From: Pyralis farinalis
Lineage: Eukaryota > Arthropoda > Insecta > Lepidoptera > Pyralidae
Assembly (NCBI GenBank): GCA_947507595.1
Contig: OX382272.1
Span: 27,490,442-27,554,441, forward strand
Length of the DNA stretch: 64,000 bases
Direction of reading: 5' to 3'
The notes under the pieces are model-generated. The model did not search any database. It was not told the DNA's origin and saw only the letters and a program-made list of their open reading frames with translations. The position numbers and the translations under genes are program-made. Every line of letters begins with the position of its first letter. Position 1 is the first letter of the stretch. This document shows positions 1 to 10,235 of this stretch, one piece after another.

Positions 1-3000
1 TGTATATCCACACAAATATTGTCCAGTTTTTCTGTAAGTAACACAGTAATCTATTGTTCCTTTTAGATACTGTAGAACTCTTTTCACAGATAACCAATGA
101 TTCTTGTTGAAACAATGATTAAATTGACTTAGATAGCTCGTTGCGTAAGCTATGTCAGGCCTGGTGTTCACCGCCAGGTACATAAGACATCCTATCGCAT
201 TTTGGTAAGGATATGTATCTTGCGATGACTCTTTACATTTTTCGAGTTTATTGTTTTCCAAAGGTGTAGACATCTCCTTACATTCTTGCATATCGAATCG
301 CTCTAATACCTTTTGAATGTAAGTCTTCTGACTAACAAAAATTTTTTCGCCTTCACGTTTTATATTTAAACCTAAATAAAACGACAATGGACCCAAATCT
401 TTTAAAGAAAAAAATTTCATTAAGTCATTTTTGACAGTATGACACGTATTTTCCTCTTTATAAAATATTATCAAGTCGTCCACGTACACAGCTAGAATTA
501 CGATTTCATTACCAAACTTTTTCGTATAAATACATGGTTCAGAAGAGGTTCGAGTAAACCCTATAGAAGATAACGCTCTATCTAATTTTATATTCCATGC
601 GCGCGCTGCCTGTTTTAAGCCATAAATAGATTTTCTGAGCAGACACACTTTACTTTCCGCCCCTTGCTCGAGAAAACCTTCCGGCTGCTGCATGTAGACT
701 TCCTCTTCCAGGTCTCCATTAAGAAATGCAGTATCGATGTCCAAATGCTGCATCTTTAAGTCCATTTCCGTCGCCAACGCAATCAGCGTGCGCAGAGATG
801 AATTCCGAACCACCGGTGAAAAAGTTTCAGTATAGTCAATGCCGTATTTTTGATTGAAACCTTTGGCAACTAGCCTTGCTTTGTACTTGACTATTGCTCC
901 TTCAGCGTCTCTTTTAATTATGAATATCCATTTGCATGGTATAACCCTTTTAAATGATTTATCCACTAAACTCCAGGTCTTATTCTTCATAAGAGAATTA
1001 TATTCAGCCTTCATTGCTGAAAGCCATCGAGAACTGTCTCCTGATTCCATAGCTTCTTTAAAGCTTTGAGGTTCATCAGCATCATATAAATGACTAACAA
1101 GATTGGCATCAAAGCGTTTAGCAAGCCTGTTTCTAAGTGGGTATCGTTCTTCGTGGATCTCTACTGATTGACCACTGGCATTTTCATTATCAGAACGATT
1201 GTTGCACGTCTCCAAATTTGAATTATCCAGACGATGTAGAATCATATCCAAGTTCGAAGTACTTATATCAGCTACATGCTGATCGACTCTCGGCTCTGAT
1301 TCTACACTTGTGGGTTTTGACATCTCACCTGATAATGTTTCCTTTTGCAAATGACAAGTTTCTCCATTGTGTGTATCTAACAGAGATACATCGAACGAGG
1401 TCGAAGGAAGAGATTCCTTATTTTGAAACTTTAAATCAGAAAAATTTCCTTCGAAGAAAACTACGTCTCTTGCTTTTATCAGCCTTCTTGGGCAACGTGG
1501 TTCTCTAAAATAATAGCTTCGTGGATCTTCTGAGTAACCAACAAAGATATACTGCTTCGCCTTAAAATCCAGTTTTCTTCTGAGTTCATCTGGAATCTTA
1601 ACCATTGCGCGACAACCAAAAACCTTCAAATGTGACAAGTCTGGTTTCTCACCATACCACGCTTCTATTGGCGTTTTTCCATTAAGGCTTCTATGCGGGC
1701 ATCTATTCTTGACGTATACCGCAGCCTCGACAGCATCTTGCCAATAAGTTTTAGGAAGTGAACTATCAGATAGCATGCAACGCGCCTTTTCTATGACAGA
1801 TCTGTTGGTTCTCTCAGATACACCATTTTGTTGAGGACTGTATGGTACAGTTGTTTGGTGTATGATGCCTTCTTTTTCTAAAAAGTCTGAAAACTCTTTA
1901 TTGACATATTCAGTCCCATTATCTGACCGTAAAGTTTTGATCTTTAGGCCTGTCTTCCTCTCTATCATGGCTTTGAAAACACGGAACTTGATTTTAACCT
2001 CATTTTTTGAAGAAATAAAATAAATAAAAACCATACGCGTAAAATCATCTATAAACGTTAACGTATACTTATTTCCCTGGAAAGAGTCTACTGACATGGG
2101 ACCGCTGACGTCTGAATGGATTAGGTCCAACTTAGACATTGCCTTGCGGTATCGTAGTGCCTTGAAAGGTTTTCTTGTTTGTTTACCTTCTATACATGCT
2201 ATGCAGGGCTCTGTATCGACATCTTTGTAATCGATGCCAAGACTACTTCTGTTAAGGGTGTGTAATCCTATACGACATAGGTGACCAAGACGTTTGTGCC
2301 ATAAACGGTAACTTGATACATCACACTGTACATTGTATGCCGATAATTGTTTGGGTAGACTTACGGTACAATCGAGAGAGTACAGTCCACCACAACAGGA
2401 CCCGTGCAACACAACATCACCTGTATAAGAAAAAGTAAGTGAGTCAAAAAATGTACAACCTTTCTTGTCAAAAAGAACACTAAAACCATTCTTTACAGCT
2501 TTCCTAACAGATATCAAATTTGTATTTAAACCAGGAACTAATACAACATTTGAAATACTCTTTACTTCTTTACAACGTTTTGTTTTGAAATTATTTACAA
2601 TGGGAACATTGCCTATACCCGCACTGAGTAAAGTTTCCCCATTCGCAATCGTTACCTCAGTGGTAGGGAAATCTCTTATATTTTCGATCCAATCTGACCT
2701 ACCAGACATATGTACACTAGCTCCAGAATCTACATACCATTTGTCCTTGCTAATATCACTTGCTGTATTACCGTTCAATGCACAAAGTAAATTTGTAGAC
2801 TTGTTTCTTTGCTCATCCAACTTTTCTTGTGATTGTTTAATCAAGGGACAGTCTGGCCTTTTATGGCCAGGCTTCTTACACTTGTAGCAAACAATCTCCT
2901 TTTTCTTTTTTGTTTTACTGGATTGAACTCGTAAAGCAGCGTTTGGTATAGATTCCCTTTCAGTTTCAGTCGATCTTGAAAATTCTGTTAATAATTTACT

Positions 3001-3549
3001 CTTAACAAGTTCACTTGAAATCTGTATCGTTGAATTCTCTAGTGCCATTATCAATGGATCAAATCGAATCGTCAACCCTCCTAATAGAATTGCTGCTAAA
3101 GACGCATCCTCTATAACTTTAACAATGTCAGCTAAGTCCTGTGCTGTTGACATGACAGCATTTATATACATCTCCATAGAATCAAAATCTGTTAAATTGT
3201 ACCTGTACAGCTTTCTCTCCAACGCTATTCTACGTCCCATAGATTTATCTTCGTAAGCCCCCGCTAAAGCATCCCATGCTTCCTTGGCACTTGTACAGTT
3301 CCTGACGTGCGTAATAGCCGGACCATTTAAAGTGAGACATATCTTTGCCAAAGTTAATTCGTCGGCTCTTTTCTTAATTACAACGGAAGTTTTGTCATCA
3401 ATAGGGTATCCAATTATGCTACTCCATAAGTTTTCATGCATCAAATACATTTTCATTTTAAACTTCCACACAGCGAAGTCGTCTCTATTAGTTAACGACA
3501 TACCTGCTAAAGAATTAAATCCTGATGTCTTGTGCTCACCTGAAGACAT
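1..3549 (-). CDS. Ty1/copia retrotransposon Gag-Pol polyprotein, 3' end cut by the window edge
   Basis: An open frame starts at the ATG at 3549-3547 and runs 1,183 codons to base 1 with no stop seen. In order it shows a Gag region, a CCHC zinc knuckle (CYKCKKPGHKRPDC, about residue 220), an aspartic protease (WYVDSGASVHMS, about 270), a GAG-pre-integrase motif (LWHKRLGHL, about 418), an integrase core (HSDVSGP about 475, SDNGTEYVN about 544, PQQNGVSER about 574), and a reverse transcriptase (DIDTAFLNGDL about 938, YVDDLIIF about 1020). The start of RNase H (TRPDIAYATSYLSQF, about 1132) lies near the edge. The integrase-before-reverse-transcriptase order defines Ty1/copia. The protein would copy the element's RNA into DNA inside a particle and insert it. 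No frameshift is visible, so this copy looks young. RNase H and the 3' LTR lie outside the window. Confidence 0.95.
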   Translation of the reverse strand, partial: MSSGEHKTSGFNSLAGMSLTNRDDFAVWKFKMKMYLMHENLWSSIIGYPIDDKTSVVIKKRADELTLAKICLTLNGPAITHVRNCTSAKEAWDALAGAYEDKSMGRRIALERKLYRYNLTDFDSMEMYINAVMSTAQDLADIVKVIEDASLAAILLGGLTIRFDPLIMALENSTIQISSELVKSKLLTEFSRSTETERESIPNAALRVQSSKTKKKKEIVCYKCKKPGHKRPDCPLIKQSQEKLDEQRNKSTNLLCALNGNTASDISKDKWYVDSGASVHMSGRSDWIENIRDFPTTEVTIANGETLLSAGIGNVPIVNNFKTKRCKEVKSISNVVLVPGLNTNLISVRKAVKNGFSVLFDKKGCTFFDSLTFSYTGDVVLHGSCCGGLYSLDCTVSLPKQLSAYNVQCDVSSYRLWHKRLGHLCRIGLHTLNRSSLGIDYKDVDTEPCIACIEGKQTRKPFKALRYRKAMSKLDLIHSDVSGPMSVDSFQGNKYTLTFIDDFTRMVFIYFISSKNEVKIKFRVFKAMIERKTGLKIKTLRSDNGTEYVNKEFSDFLEKEGIIHQTTVPYSPQQNGVSERTNRSVIEKARCMLSDSSLPKTYWQDAVEAAVYVKNRCPHRSLNGKTPIEAWYGEKPDLSHLKVFGCRAMVKIPDELRRKLDFKAKQYIFVGYSEDPRSYYFREPRCPRRLIKARDVVFFEGNFSDLKFQNKESLPSTSFDVSLLDTHNGETCHLQKETLSGEMSKPTSVESEPRVDQHVADISTSNLDMILHRLDNSNLETCNNRSDNENASGQSVEIHEERYPLRNRLAKRFDANLVSHLYDADEPQSFKEAMESGDSSRWLSAMKAEYNSLMKNKTWSLVDKSFKRVIPCKWIFIIKRDAEGAIVKYKARLVAKGFNQKYGIDYTETFSPVVRNSSLRTLIALATEMDLKMQHLDIDTAFLNGDLEEEVYMQQPEGFLEQGAESKVCLLRKSIYGLKQAARAWNIKLDRALSSIGFTRTSSEPCIYTKKFGNEIVILAVYVDDLIIFYKEENTCHTVKNDLMKFFSLKDLGPLSFYLGLNIKREGEKIFVSQKTYIQKVLERFDMQECKEMSTPLENNKLEKCKESSQDTYPYQNAIGCLMYLAVNTRPDIAYATSYLSQFNHCFNKNHWLSVKRVLQYLKGTIDYCVTYRKTGQYLCGYT

Positions 3550-3930
3550 CTTGAGACTTTAGTATACAGATTCAATTTTTGTAATTTTCACTATTGAATG
3601 GTGAATTTTTACAAAAATACATTGACTTCAAACTAATACCGAAAACAATTAGCTCTTTTATGTAGCTTTTTCGTGCTGATAACGAATGTTAGAAACTATT
3701 AAAGGAAATACCGTGTATTTATTTTGATGGTTTAATTTGAAGTGACAACTAGACATTAGGAAAAACTTTACATTTCCTTTTTTTATTTTCATTACTACTA
3801 AACAGGTTTTACAACAAAAACTCCATCAAAGATTAGATACGTCCTGCAGGTCATCGTATACTCCTCAGGTGTAATGTTAGCGTTTCGACAACCAATTATT
3901 TATTTGATTAAATTTCCTGTTACAAAATTT
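3550..3930 (-). repeat. Leader and probable 5' LTR of the copia element
   Basis: This AT-rich stretch lies directly upstream of the copia start codon on the minus strand and must hold the leader and 5' LTR. A plausible inner LTR edge is the TGTTAG at 3687 (reads CTAACA on the element's sense strand). It is followed in the sense direction by GTTATCAGCACG, a possible primer-binding site. An outer edge could be the TTACA ending near 3929. The 3' LTR is outside the window, so these borders cannot be tested by alignment. Confidence 0.4.
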
Positions 3931-3934
3931 TGAC

Positions 3935-4610
3935 GAGATTGTGGCGCTGTGGTTAGTAATGCTACTTTGGCACCAATGCCCGTGGGTTCGATTCCCACGC
4001 AGGTTAAAGGCTTATGTAAATTAATAAATAAATTTTGTCGGACAAATTACACAGCGCCATCTAGCCCTAAAGTAAGCGAAGCTTGTGTTATGGGTAGTAG
4101 ACAACTGATAAACTTACGTAAATACATTTTTTTTTTGTAAATTCATAGTTATTATACATAGAAAACACCCAGACCAAGACAAACAGTCATGTTCATGCAC
4201 ACAAATGTTTGTACTGTGTGGGAATCGAACCCACGAGCGTTGTTGTCAAAGTAGCGTAACAACGCGTTTCACCACTGCCCCACCGAGCTCGTCAAACATG
4301 CATGTGTGCATGAACATATCTGTTTGTCTCTGGTCTGGATGTTTATAAAAGAGGTAGGACGCAACAAAGCACTGCGTCTGTAGAAGTATCTCCCTCACAG
4401 AAAACCGTAGCGGAATAACAACAGCCTGGAGAATTGTGCGCTACGAGTAAGTGAGGTCACCGTTAAGCTCCTAAGGAGTTGCTGTGTTGGCAGCAGAGGT
4501 GGCATTGCGCGAATAATACCTAAAGTTTTGCTAGCATTCGTAGACTACAGTAACTGCTTTACATCAGGCCCTTAGATTAGTATGCCTCCCGACGCTGTAT
4601 AAAAATAAAT
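3935..4610 (+). repeat. SINE-A, long-tail form, interrupted copy
   Basis: A tRNA-like head (A box GTGGCGCTGTGGTTAGTAA, B box GGGTTCGATTCCC) starts near 3938. Its continuation resumes at about 4296 (GTGTGCATGAACATATCTG) and runs through the long tail (GGTAGGACGCAACAAAG ... GCCTCCCGACGCTGTATAAAA) to about 4605. The middle is occupied by a reversed short-tail copy at 4033-4293, so this looks like one SINE inserted in another. Such SINEs are transcribed by RNA polymerase III from the A and B boxes and moved by LINE enzymes. Confidence 0.75.
4033..4293 (-). repeat. SINE-A, short-tail form, nested in a long-tail copy
   Basis: Minus-strand copy with its head at the right (GGGAATCGAACCCACG is the reversed B box, GCCCCACCGAGCTC the reversed A box) and the short tail at the left (GACAAATTACACAGCGCCAT). 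It closely matches the copies at 10350-10631 and 61508-61795. Confidence 0.85.
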
Positions 4611-4639
4611 TATAACATTTTCGTCATGAGTACCAGTAA

Positions 4640-4960
4640 CAACAACTTCTGGATCGTTTCCTAATCTATTAGGATAGGCGGGGTCCGCTACCCAAGCCTA
4701 AGAATTTGGCGAATGTATACAACTCAGAGGGAAAATCAGACCTTTCTTAGGTACGATCATAAGTCTTTCGAAACATAATTTCCCGGACGTCCCGGTTTCC
4801 TTACGATGTTTCCCTTCACCGCGAAGCAAATGATAATTCCAAATATGTAAATAAATCCGACAACACGGATTTAGTGGTACATGTCAGGATTTGAACCGGG
4901 AACAGTTGATCAATAGGCCGGTTCGTCATTCACGGGGCTGCTGCACTGCACCAGAGCTTA
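4640..4960 (-). repeat. SINE-B, tRNA-headed
   Basis: Minus-strand copy of a second SINE family. The head near 4955-4885 reads GGTTCAAATCC (B box). It is followed by a body containing GGTGAAGGGAAACATCGTAAG and a 3' part ending CCTAATAGATTAGGAAACG near 4660. The same blocks recur at 8405-8800, 15108-15335, 34100-34445 and 52575-52890. Confidence 0.8.
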
Positions 4961-6060
4961 AATACGTACATTGACACTTATAGTTTTATTCATTATAGGT
5001 TATTTCATTTATTATAGGTTATTATTATTATTTTAGATTTATTAAATTTTAGATGTTATTTAGTTTCAGTTTCATTATTTATTTTCTAATTTTAGTTAAG
5101 TTAATCTGTTAGTATTTTGTAAATACATAATATAAAATTAAGTTAGTTTCAAAAAAAAGTTTTATTCATGATTAAGCAGGGCAGTGGCGTACAGTTTTGA
5201 GAACCTGTGATATGTTTTTAACTTATTTACTATTTTAATTTCATTGTTCTATTACATCAATCATCATTACAAATATATTATATTTTCTAATAAATCTTTT
5301 TATAATGGGTAGCAAACAAGCAAACGATCCGCCTGAAGTGGTTGTCGTAGTCTATAGATGCGTGCGTGTAAAGAGTACGCAGCAATTCCTCTGCAACTCT
5401 CATTTATTATCATTTTTTAGTAAGACAAAGGTACTTCTTCTGTTAGACTGCGCAATAGATATCGCTACGTCGTACCTCTCTTTCATCAGGGCCTCACTTT
5501 TCACCGATTATAATATCATTTTTTGAGAGAATCCCAATCCCACCTGCAGTTGGTGTTAACTCAAGAAATGGGAGGCAGAAATTTACAACGAAAAACAATC
5601 ATTCCTATTACAGATATCCCGTGGAATTGGATTTCTAAAAAGAAATTGAAATATTTTTTTCGCTCCCCGCGTATATTAGGGTTTTTCAAGTTTTATACAG
5701 GAAGTGTGACAGTTCTGAGCTTTATCCTAAGTCAAAATATATGTAAAATGTTACTAAACTCCGTTCAATAGTTTTATCATGCCTAGCGAATTTCACCGTT
5801 TTGACTTCGGCATCGATTGTCCCGCTGCATTACTATTTTAAAAATATACTACATTTAGACTCACATCTGCTACAATTTTATTACATATATAGTAACCTTT
5901 TATTAGGAACTGTTTGATCAACTTTTTCACAATATCTACGTCAAATATGAAAGCCTCAGAAACATTAAAAGTTACGGCTAAAATAAAACTTGTCGCAATC
6001 ACGATAATTTATTGTACAACCTTTATGAAAATGTAATGAAACAGGTAAACGCAATAGAAA
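4961..6060. other. AT-rich stretch, no gene recognised
   Basis: Mostly AT-rich unique-looking sequence. Two short open frames (5305-5526 and 5523-5771, plus strand) have no recognisable motif and a composition typical of chance frames. If the candidate exon at 6075-6135 is real, this stretch would be its downstream intron. Confidence 0.4.
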
Positions 6061-6074
6061 TATAAATTACTTAC

Positions 6075-6135
6075 GTTTTGCGTTCCAAGCTGCCTTCGCT
6101 TCCTTTTTCAATAAATTCAATAATTCTACACTCAT
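6075..6135 (-). CDS. Candidate first coding exon of an unidentified host gene
   Basis: Minus strand: ATG at 6135-6133 in an A-rich context (AAATAAAATG), then 20 codons reading MSVELLNLLKKEAKAAWNAK. A textbook splice donor GTAAGTAA (6074-6067) follows immediately, leaving phase 1. The peptide is charged and probably helical, and I do not recognise a family from so short a piece. An arthropod-type initiator (TCAGTT, 6178-6173) lies about 40 bases upstream, so ATG, donor and possible start site line up as expected for a first exon. No downstream exon was recognised at 1-6060 because the sequence there is AT-rich and then occupied by repeats. The alternative is chance or a piece of an unrecognised transposon. 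Confidence 0.35.
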
Positions 6136-6172
6136 TTTATTTATAATATTTTATATAAATTAACATATCACA

Positions 6173-6178
6173 AACTGA
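6173..6178 (-). promoter_or_regulatory. Possible initiator for the exon at 6075-6135
   Basis: The minus strand reads TCAGTT here, matching the arthropod initiator consensus TCAGT, 38 to 43 bases upstream of the candidate ATG at 6135. No clear TATA box sits about 30 bases further upstream. A six-base match is weak evidence alone. Confidence 0.25.
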
Positions 6179-6319
6179 AATCAACTTAAACAAACTTCAC
6201 TTGATTTTTGTAACGCAAAACAAGGAAACAAAAATATTTAAAGGAATTATTTAATGTTTCGTATTGTTGGCAAATTGAATTTAGAACTATAAACATGTCA
6301 CACTTAATCGTTCATCGTA

Positions 6320-6425
6320 TTTGATGTCGTAGCTTTGTTTCAGCCGACGCGACGTGCGGCTACGCCTGCCTACGACGTAGCACTGGCGTAGCGGACGCGT
6401 AGCTCCGACTACATTCTACACTGAA
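6320..6425. repeat. GC-rich patch with repeated CGTAG/CTACG motifs
   Basis: A compositional island in AT-rich surroundings. CGTAG occurs about five times and CTACG at least twice in about 100 bases, some overlapping as inverted pairs (CTACGACGTAG near 6370). It could be the end of a DNA transposon or an upstream regulatory patch of the exon at 6075-6135. No terminal repeats were delimited. Confidence 0.35.
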
Positions 6426-6429
6426 ATCA

Positions 6430-6904
6430 AAAGAATTTGTTATAGAAAGTCGTTTTAAAACACACCAGCTGTTTAAAGATCGATTTAGTGCTCATAGTTG
6501 AAAAGTCGTTGCCATGGGACCAACTCTGAAATCACGCAAATTCAGCTGTGCCATACAAAACTGATATACTACAAGTATAAAGTACAAAGCGCATGAAACG
6601 GCGACTTTATTTTGTGTTTTTTTTTTCATATTACTTCAAGTGGCATTCAAACAGATCGCCTTTATAATGTGACGCAGTTACCATACCCTATGAATGCTTA
6701 TGAAATTAGTTGTGCGTTGCTACCCTCGTTGCTAACGCAGTAACTCTCTTGTGGAGCTACCTCGTTGTTAATGGTGATTTAACTTACTCGTAAGAACACA
6801 TCAATCCTCTAGAAATTCTCCGTTATACTTAATGTGCAGGTAAGGATGATTTTAGTGATTATAGGAGACATTATACGTCACCATTTCACATATTATGCTC
6901 TATT
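6430..6904. other. No gene or clear repeat seen
   Basis: Unique-looking AT-rich sequence. I see no coding motif, hairpin or known repeat block, apart from a faint degenerate SINE-A tail between about 6660 and 6830 (ATGCTTATGAAATTAGTTG ... GCTAACGCAGTAACTC, minus-strand sense). Confidence 0.4.
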
Positions 6905-7570
6905 AAAAATTATATATACATAAATAGTATCACAACAATAAATCTCACGCCAGGTCCCAATCCAGGTGCGGGGTAGACAGAGAGAACTGAACGCCATAAG
7001 TCACGGTTATTATACATCGCGCTCGATTCTTTAACATTCATAGCTTTTTTCATGCACACTCGCCAGTTGCTGAAGTTCCTGACATTAGCTTCTGATAAAA
7101 CATGAACAATTTGGTCATTGTAGTAAGTTTTGGTCTTCTTCCCATATTCTACCACTTATTCGCATTGTTTATATATTCCGTCATTTCTTCATTCTGAATG
7201 CTTACTACATGTAACAACGGAGCATGCCTTTTCTTATCTTAACACCGACACTGTCTATCAGACTCTCTTTCTTAAATCATCATAACGAACACAATCAGCA
7301 AGTGTTACGTCAAACTCTTATCTCGATCGTATTTGTTCAACTTTCAAATTTTCCTGCCATACCCAGATTTCAGTTCATAATGTAAGCGTTGGAAATTTTC
7401 CCAACTCTCCGTTCACGCTATTCCCTGCACTCACTCGTATCTCTACATCGACGGGGTTATATCCCTGCTATAAAGGCTGTCTAGTCATACATTATTATTC
7501 ACTTGTTTCACATTACTAATATTCGTTCTGGTTTCTTTGCTTCAAATACGATTATCATTTTTTTTCGCGT
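6905..7570 (-). pseudogene. RTE-type LINE, decayed 3' part of the endonuclease/reverse transcriptase
   Basis: The minus strand at 7155-6910 encodes the C-terminal end of an RTE-type protein (MNVKESSAMYNNRDLWRSV, then SVYPAPGLGPGVR). This matches the equivalent end of other copies in the window (for example 48095-48430). The upstream part at about 7570-7190 holds further pieces in shifting frames, such as the antisense of the block AKNLVYLG...RRVNAVNSVNG and GSEIWVWQ. No single frame spans the region, so this is a dead fragment. The same LINE family recurs at 9555, 17300, 19845-21400, 42480, 43220, 48095 and 53720. Confidence 0.7.
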
Positions 7571-7684
7571 TCAATTGTAATTGTCTCATACAGTTCGGAG
7601 TTTACTTTTAAACCGGCTTCAATTATTTTCCGCGAATTTGCGTAATCTATTATTAAATTGCATACAAAATGCACCTTGAGGTTC

Positions 7685-7747
7685 TCGACATTCAAAGGAA
7701 CGGAAAAAGTACTGAAAATGTACTTTTTCCGTTTCTTTGAATGTCGA
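7685..7747. repeat. 28-bp inverted repeat (hairpin)
   Basis: Arms 7685-7712 and 7720-7747 are complementary except for one G/A mismatch, with a 7-base loop (7713-7719). The left arm begins TCGACATTCAAAGGAACGG. It lies just outside the RTE fragment and matches no named element I know. Confidence 0.85.
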
Positions 7748-7885
7748 AATTATTTGTTATTGGGCTTTTTATGGACGAGATCTTTTCGATTTAAGACCGC
7801 ATTGCAAGTTTACATTCTCGATATAACCGATTATAGATTTTAGCGTTAGTTCTTCATACTTTAATTGTTTATATCACAATTATTC

Positions 7886-8370
7886 TACTACTAGCTGTGC
7901 CCGCGACTTCGTACGCGTGGAATTTAACAAAAAAGTTATTGTTCAGTTCGCAGAGTTTACTATAACTTATTAATTCTGTATTTCGCGTATAGAAATACCT
8001 ATGCTAATTTTAATGAAATTCTTCTATTTTGTGAATCGCACAAGGGGAAGATATTTCCCCCTAATTTTAATAGTTTTTCATATTTTACGCAGGAACCCTA
8101 AATATTTACGGAATAAAAAGTACCCTATATTGTGCTCTGAACAGTCATCTACCTACCAGTGAAAGTACCGTCAAAATCGGTCCAGCCATTTCAGAGATTA
8201 GCCGGAACAAACAGACAGACAGACAAAAATTGTAAAAATATTCATTTTGGTATATGTACCGTGTATATATCCATATGCATTTAGTAAAAAGCGGTTATTT
8301 TGATATTACAAACAGACACTCCAATTTTATTTATCTGTATAGATAGATTATAGATAGATATATTAGTATG
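7886..8370 (+). repeat. Dispersed retroposon-like repeat C (CTAGCTGTGCCCGCGACTTC)
   Basis: It starts CTAGCTGTGCCCGCGACTTC and has the block AAATCGGTCCAGCCATTTCA with GAGATTAGCCGGAACAAACA near 8180. It ends in a GATA-rich simple repeat near 8340-8370. Related copies lie at 13085-13325 and 52085-52315. The family is widespread in Lepidoptera as I recall it. It has no coding capacity here. Confidence 0.7.
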
Positions 8371-8404
8371 AAACTATGCAATTGAGTGTAATGCAGATTG
8401 TTGC

Positions 8405-8800
8405 TAGGATATATGTTAATGAGATAGTATTGGCCGGGAGCGGGGCAGAAGATTGTTGTGTTCTGCCTATCATTACCCCTTTTCTTAGTCCATTACGATT
8501 GGCGAGGTCTGCTTCCTAATCCTAAGGATTTGGCAAAGATACTGATTTTGAAGTGGAGCGCCAGCTAAAACCAGACCCCTGTTTAGTCAGGTCACACTTA
8601 CGTCGAAATATAATTGTCAGTTTTTTTTCTTTAGTAAGAAAGTAATAATTAATTCGTGTTTTAAGATGTATAAATTGGGGCACATAAATCCCAAAACACA
8701 AATTTAATGACACATGTCCACATCAGAATTCGAACTAGGGACGTGTCGTTTAATAGACTGGTTAATTATCCACTAGGCTATCATTACTCGTGCAGTTAAA
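8405..8800 (-). repeat. SINE-B, full-length copy
   Basis: The minus-strand head at about 8795-8710 has an A box (TAGCCTAGTGGATAAT) and a B box (AGTTCGAATTCTG). The body follows, and a 3' part contains CCAAATCCTTAGGATTAGG near 8530. This is one of the copies in which both tRNA promoter boxes are visible. Confidence 0.8.
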
Positions 8801-8879
8801 GAGTTAGGAGAAGTAGGGTGTTGTTGTTCTCATAATAAGTGAATTTTGTAATTCTTCTTTGATAATAAATGGATAAATA

Positions 8880-9145
8880 AATAAATAAAGGGTGCATGGT
8901 AACAGCTCGTCTGGTGAAGTACCTCCACCTTACAGAAAACTGTAGTGAGATAACAAACTACCCGGTGGTTTGTTGTGTTCCTGCGTATAAGTGAAGTCAC
9001 CAGTAAGCTCCTAAGTCAATGTTAGCAGCAGAGGTGGCATCGTGTAAGTGATACTTAACGTATCATAAGTGCTCCCAAGCTACAATAACCACTTTACATC
9101 AGGTGGACTGCATGACTCCCAACGTTGCACAAAATAAATAGAAGG
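8880..9145 (+). repeat. SINE-A long-tail fragment, headless
   Basis: Starts in the tail (GGGTGCATGGTAACAGCTCG) and contains CACCAGTAAGCTCCTAAG, GCAGCAGAGGTGGCATCG and the end block CTTTACATCAGGTGG. The tRNA-like head is missing, as expected for 5'-truncated insertion. Confidence 0.85.
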
Positions 9146-9554
9146 TTGTTAGGTAATACAACTTGTTAATTAGTATAGTTATGGCGGTTGTATAATAAGG
9201 TATTATGGAACTAGTGTATTGATAAAGGTTTGAATGGACCATAGAAACTCTAGAACTTGGGCTTATTTGATTTCCTAATGAGCCTTTTGCCGACGAAGCA
9301 AGTTTTTTTTAAGGAACATAATTTTATTTTATGTTCTTGACGTCTCGTACAGTGAAGGTGCGGGGTGTGTACTTTTGGCTTTACCATCGATTCTTTTTTA
9401 ATCATTTTTCATCGTTATTTCGCATATTTCTTATCGCCCAAACGCTAAAGCGACTGAATGAGAAAACAAAAAGGTATAAGCTTGTTATTGAACATATTAT
9501 TCATTCATGTAAAACAATTATACAAGTAACAATGTTTTATGAACTATCTATCTA
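9146..9554. other. No gene recognised
   Basis: AT-rich sequence with a short hairpin near 9310-9340 (AGGAACATAA / TTATGTTCTT). An open frame at 9331-9582 shows no family motif and runs into the RTE fragment, so I treat it as chance. Confidence 0.4.
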
Positions 9555-9672
9555 CAGACCAAGTCCCTTGCAAGGTAGGTAGAGAGAACCGAATTCCACA
9601 TGAGTCTGTTCTTACACATCTCGCTTACTTCTTTAATATTTCGTGTACGCTCGCCGGTTCTAGGGCTCCTGA
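9555..9672 (-). pseudogene. RTE-type LINE, 3' end fragment
   Basis: On the minus strand this reads the terminal RTE block (GERT, then KYxRSKRDVxE, ending in the block equivalent to SVLSxYLARDL). It corresponds in sequence to 7155-6910 and 48300-48420. Only about 40 codons remain. Confidence 0.55.
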
Positions 9673-10235
9673 TAAATGGACAAAGTGACAGCTGATAATT
9701 TGAAAATATCTAAATAATTATTAATTATAAAATCTTTAGCAATTATTTGGAATAAATACTATTGGAAACATACTTATTTCCTTAGGGTTTCGGAACTTTA
9801 TTTCGTTTAGGAAAAAAGTGCTTTCTTATAAAAATCAGATAAACTTTATTTCCCTCCATTCAAGAGGACTTGATTTACGACAGTTATATTAATTCGTGTA
9901 ACATTTACGTTTTGATTCCAACTAAATCTCGAAGTAAACCCTCTTTTCATTGCTTCTCGTATTTCAGAGAGCCTTTTGTAAGAAAGGTCGGGATTATTTT
10001 GAAATAAATTAGATGTAACCCAAGTAAATTGTCGATAGTAAATATCGAAGGATTTTAGAATAAATGTTTTGGACATTTCGATTCCTAATATTTACATATA
10101 ATGTCTTTGTCGTAGTTTTTTTTTCACCTTTGATAGTGAACTTTTATGTATTTAGTGTCAGAAGAGTCAGAAACATTTGTATATTCACCACCGAATTCAC
10201 CTGGAGGAGAAGGTCAAACTGGCGTCCAAGACCAA
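9673..10235. other. Unassigned sequence with one short open frame
   Basis: A minus-strand frame at 10076-9846 encodes 76 residues (starts MSKTFILKSFDIYYRQF) with fairly balanced composition, but I recognise no domain. No splice context or conserved neighbour supports it. The rest is AT-rich. Confidence 0.3.

Noticed and set aside
854..3562. Plus-strand frames over the copia element
   Set aside because: Antisense shadows of Gag-Pol.
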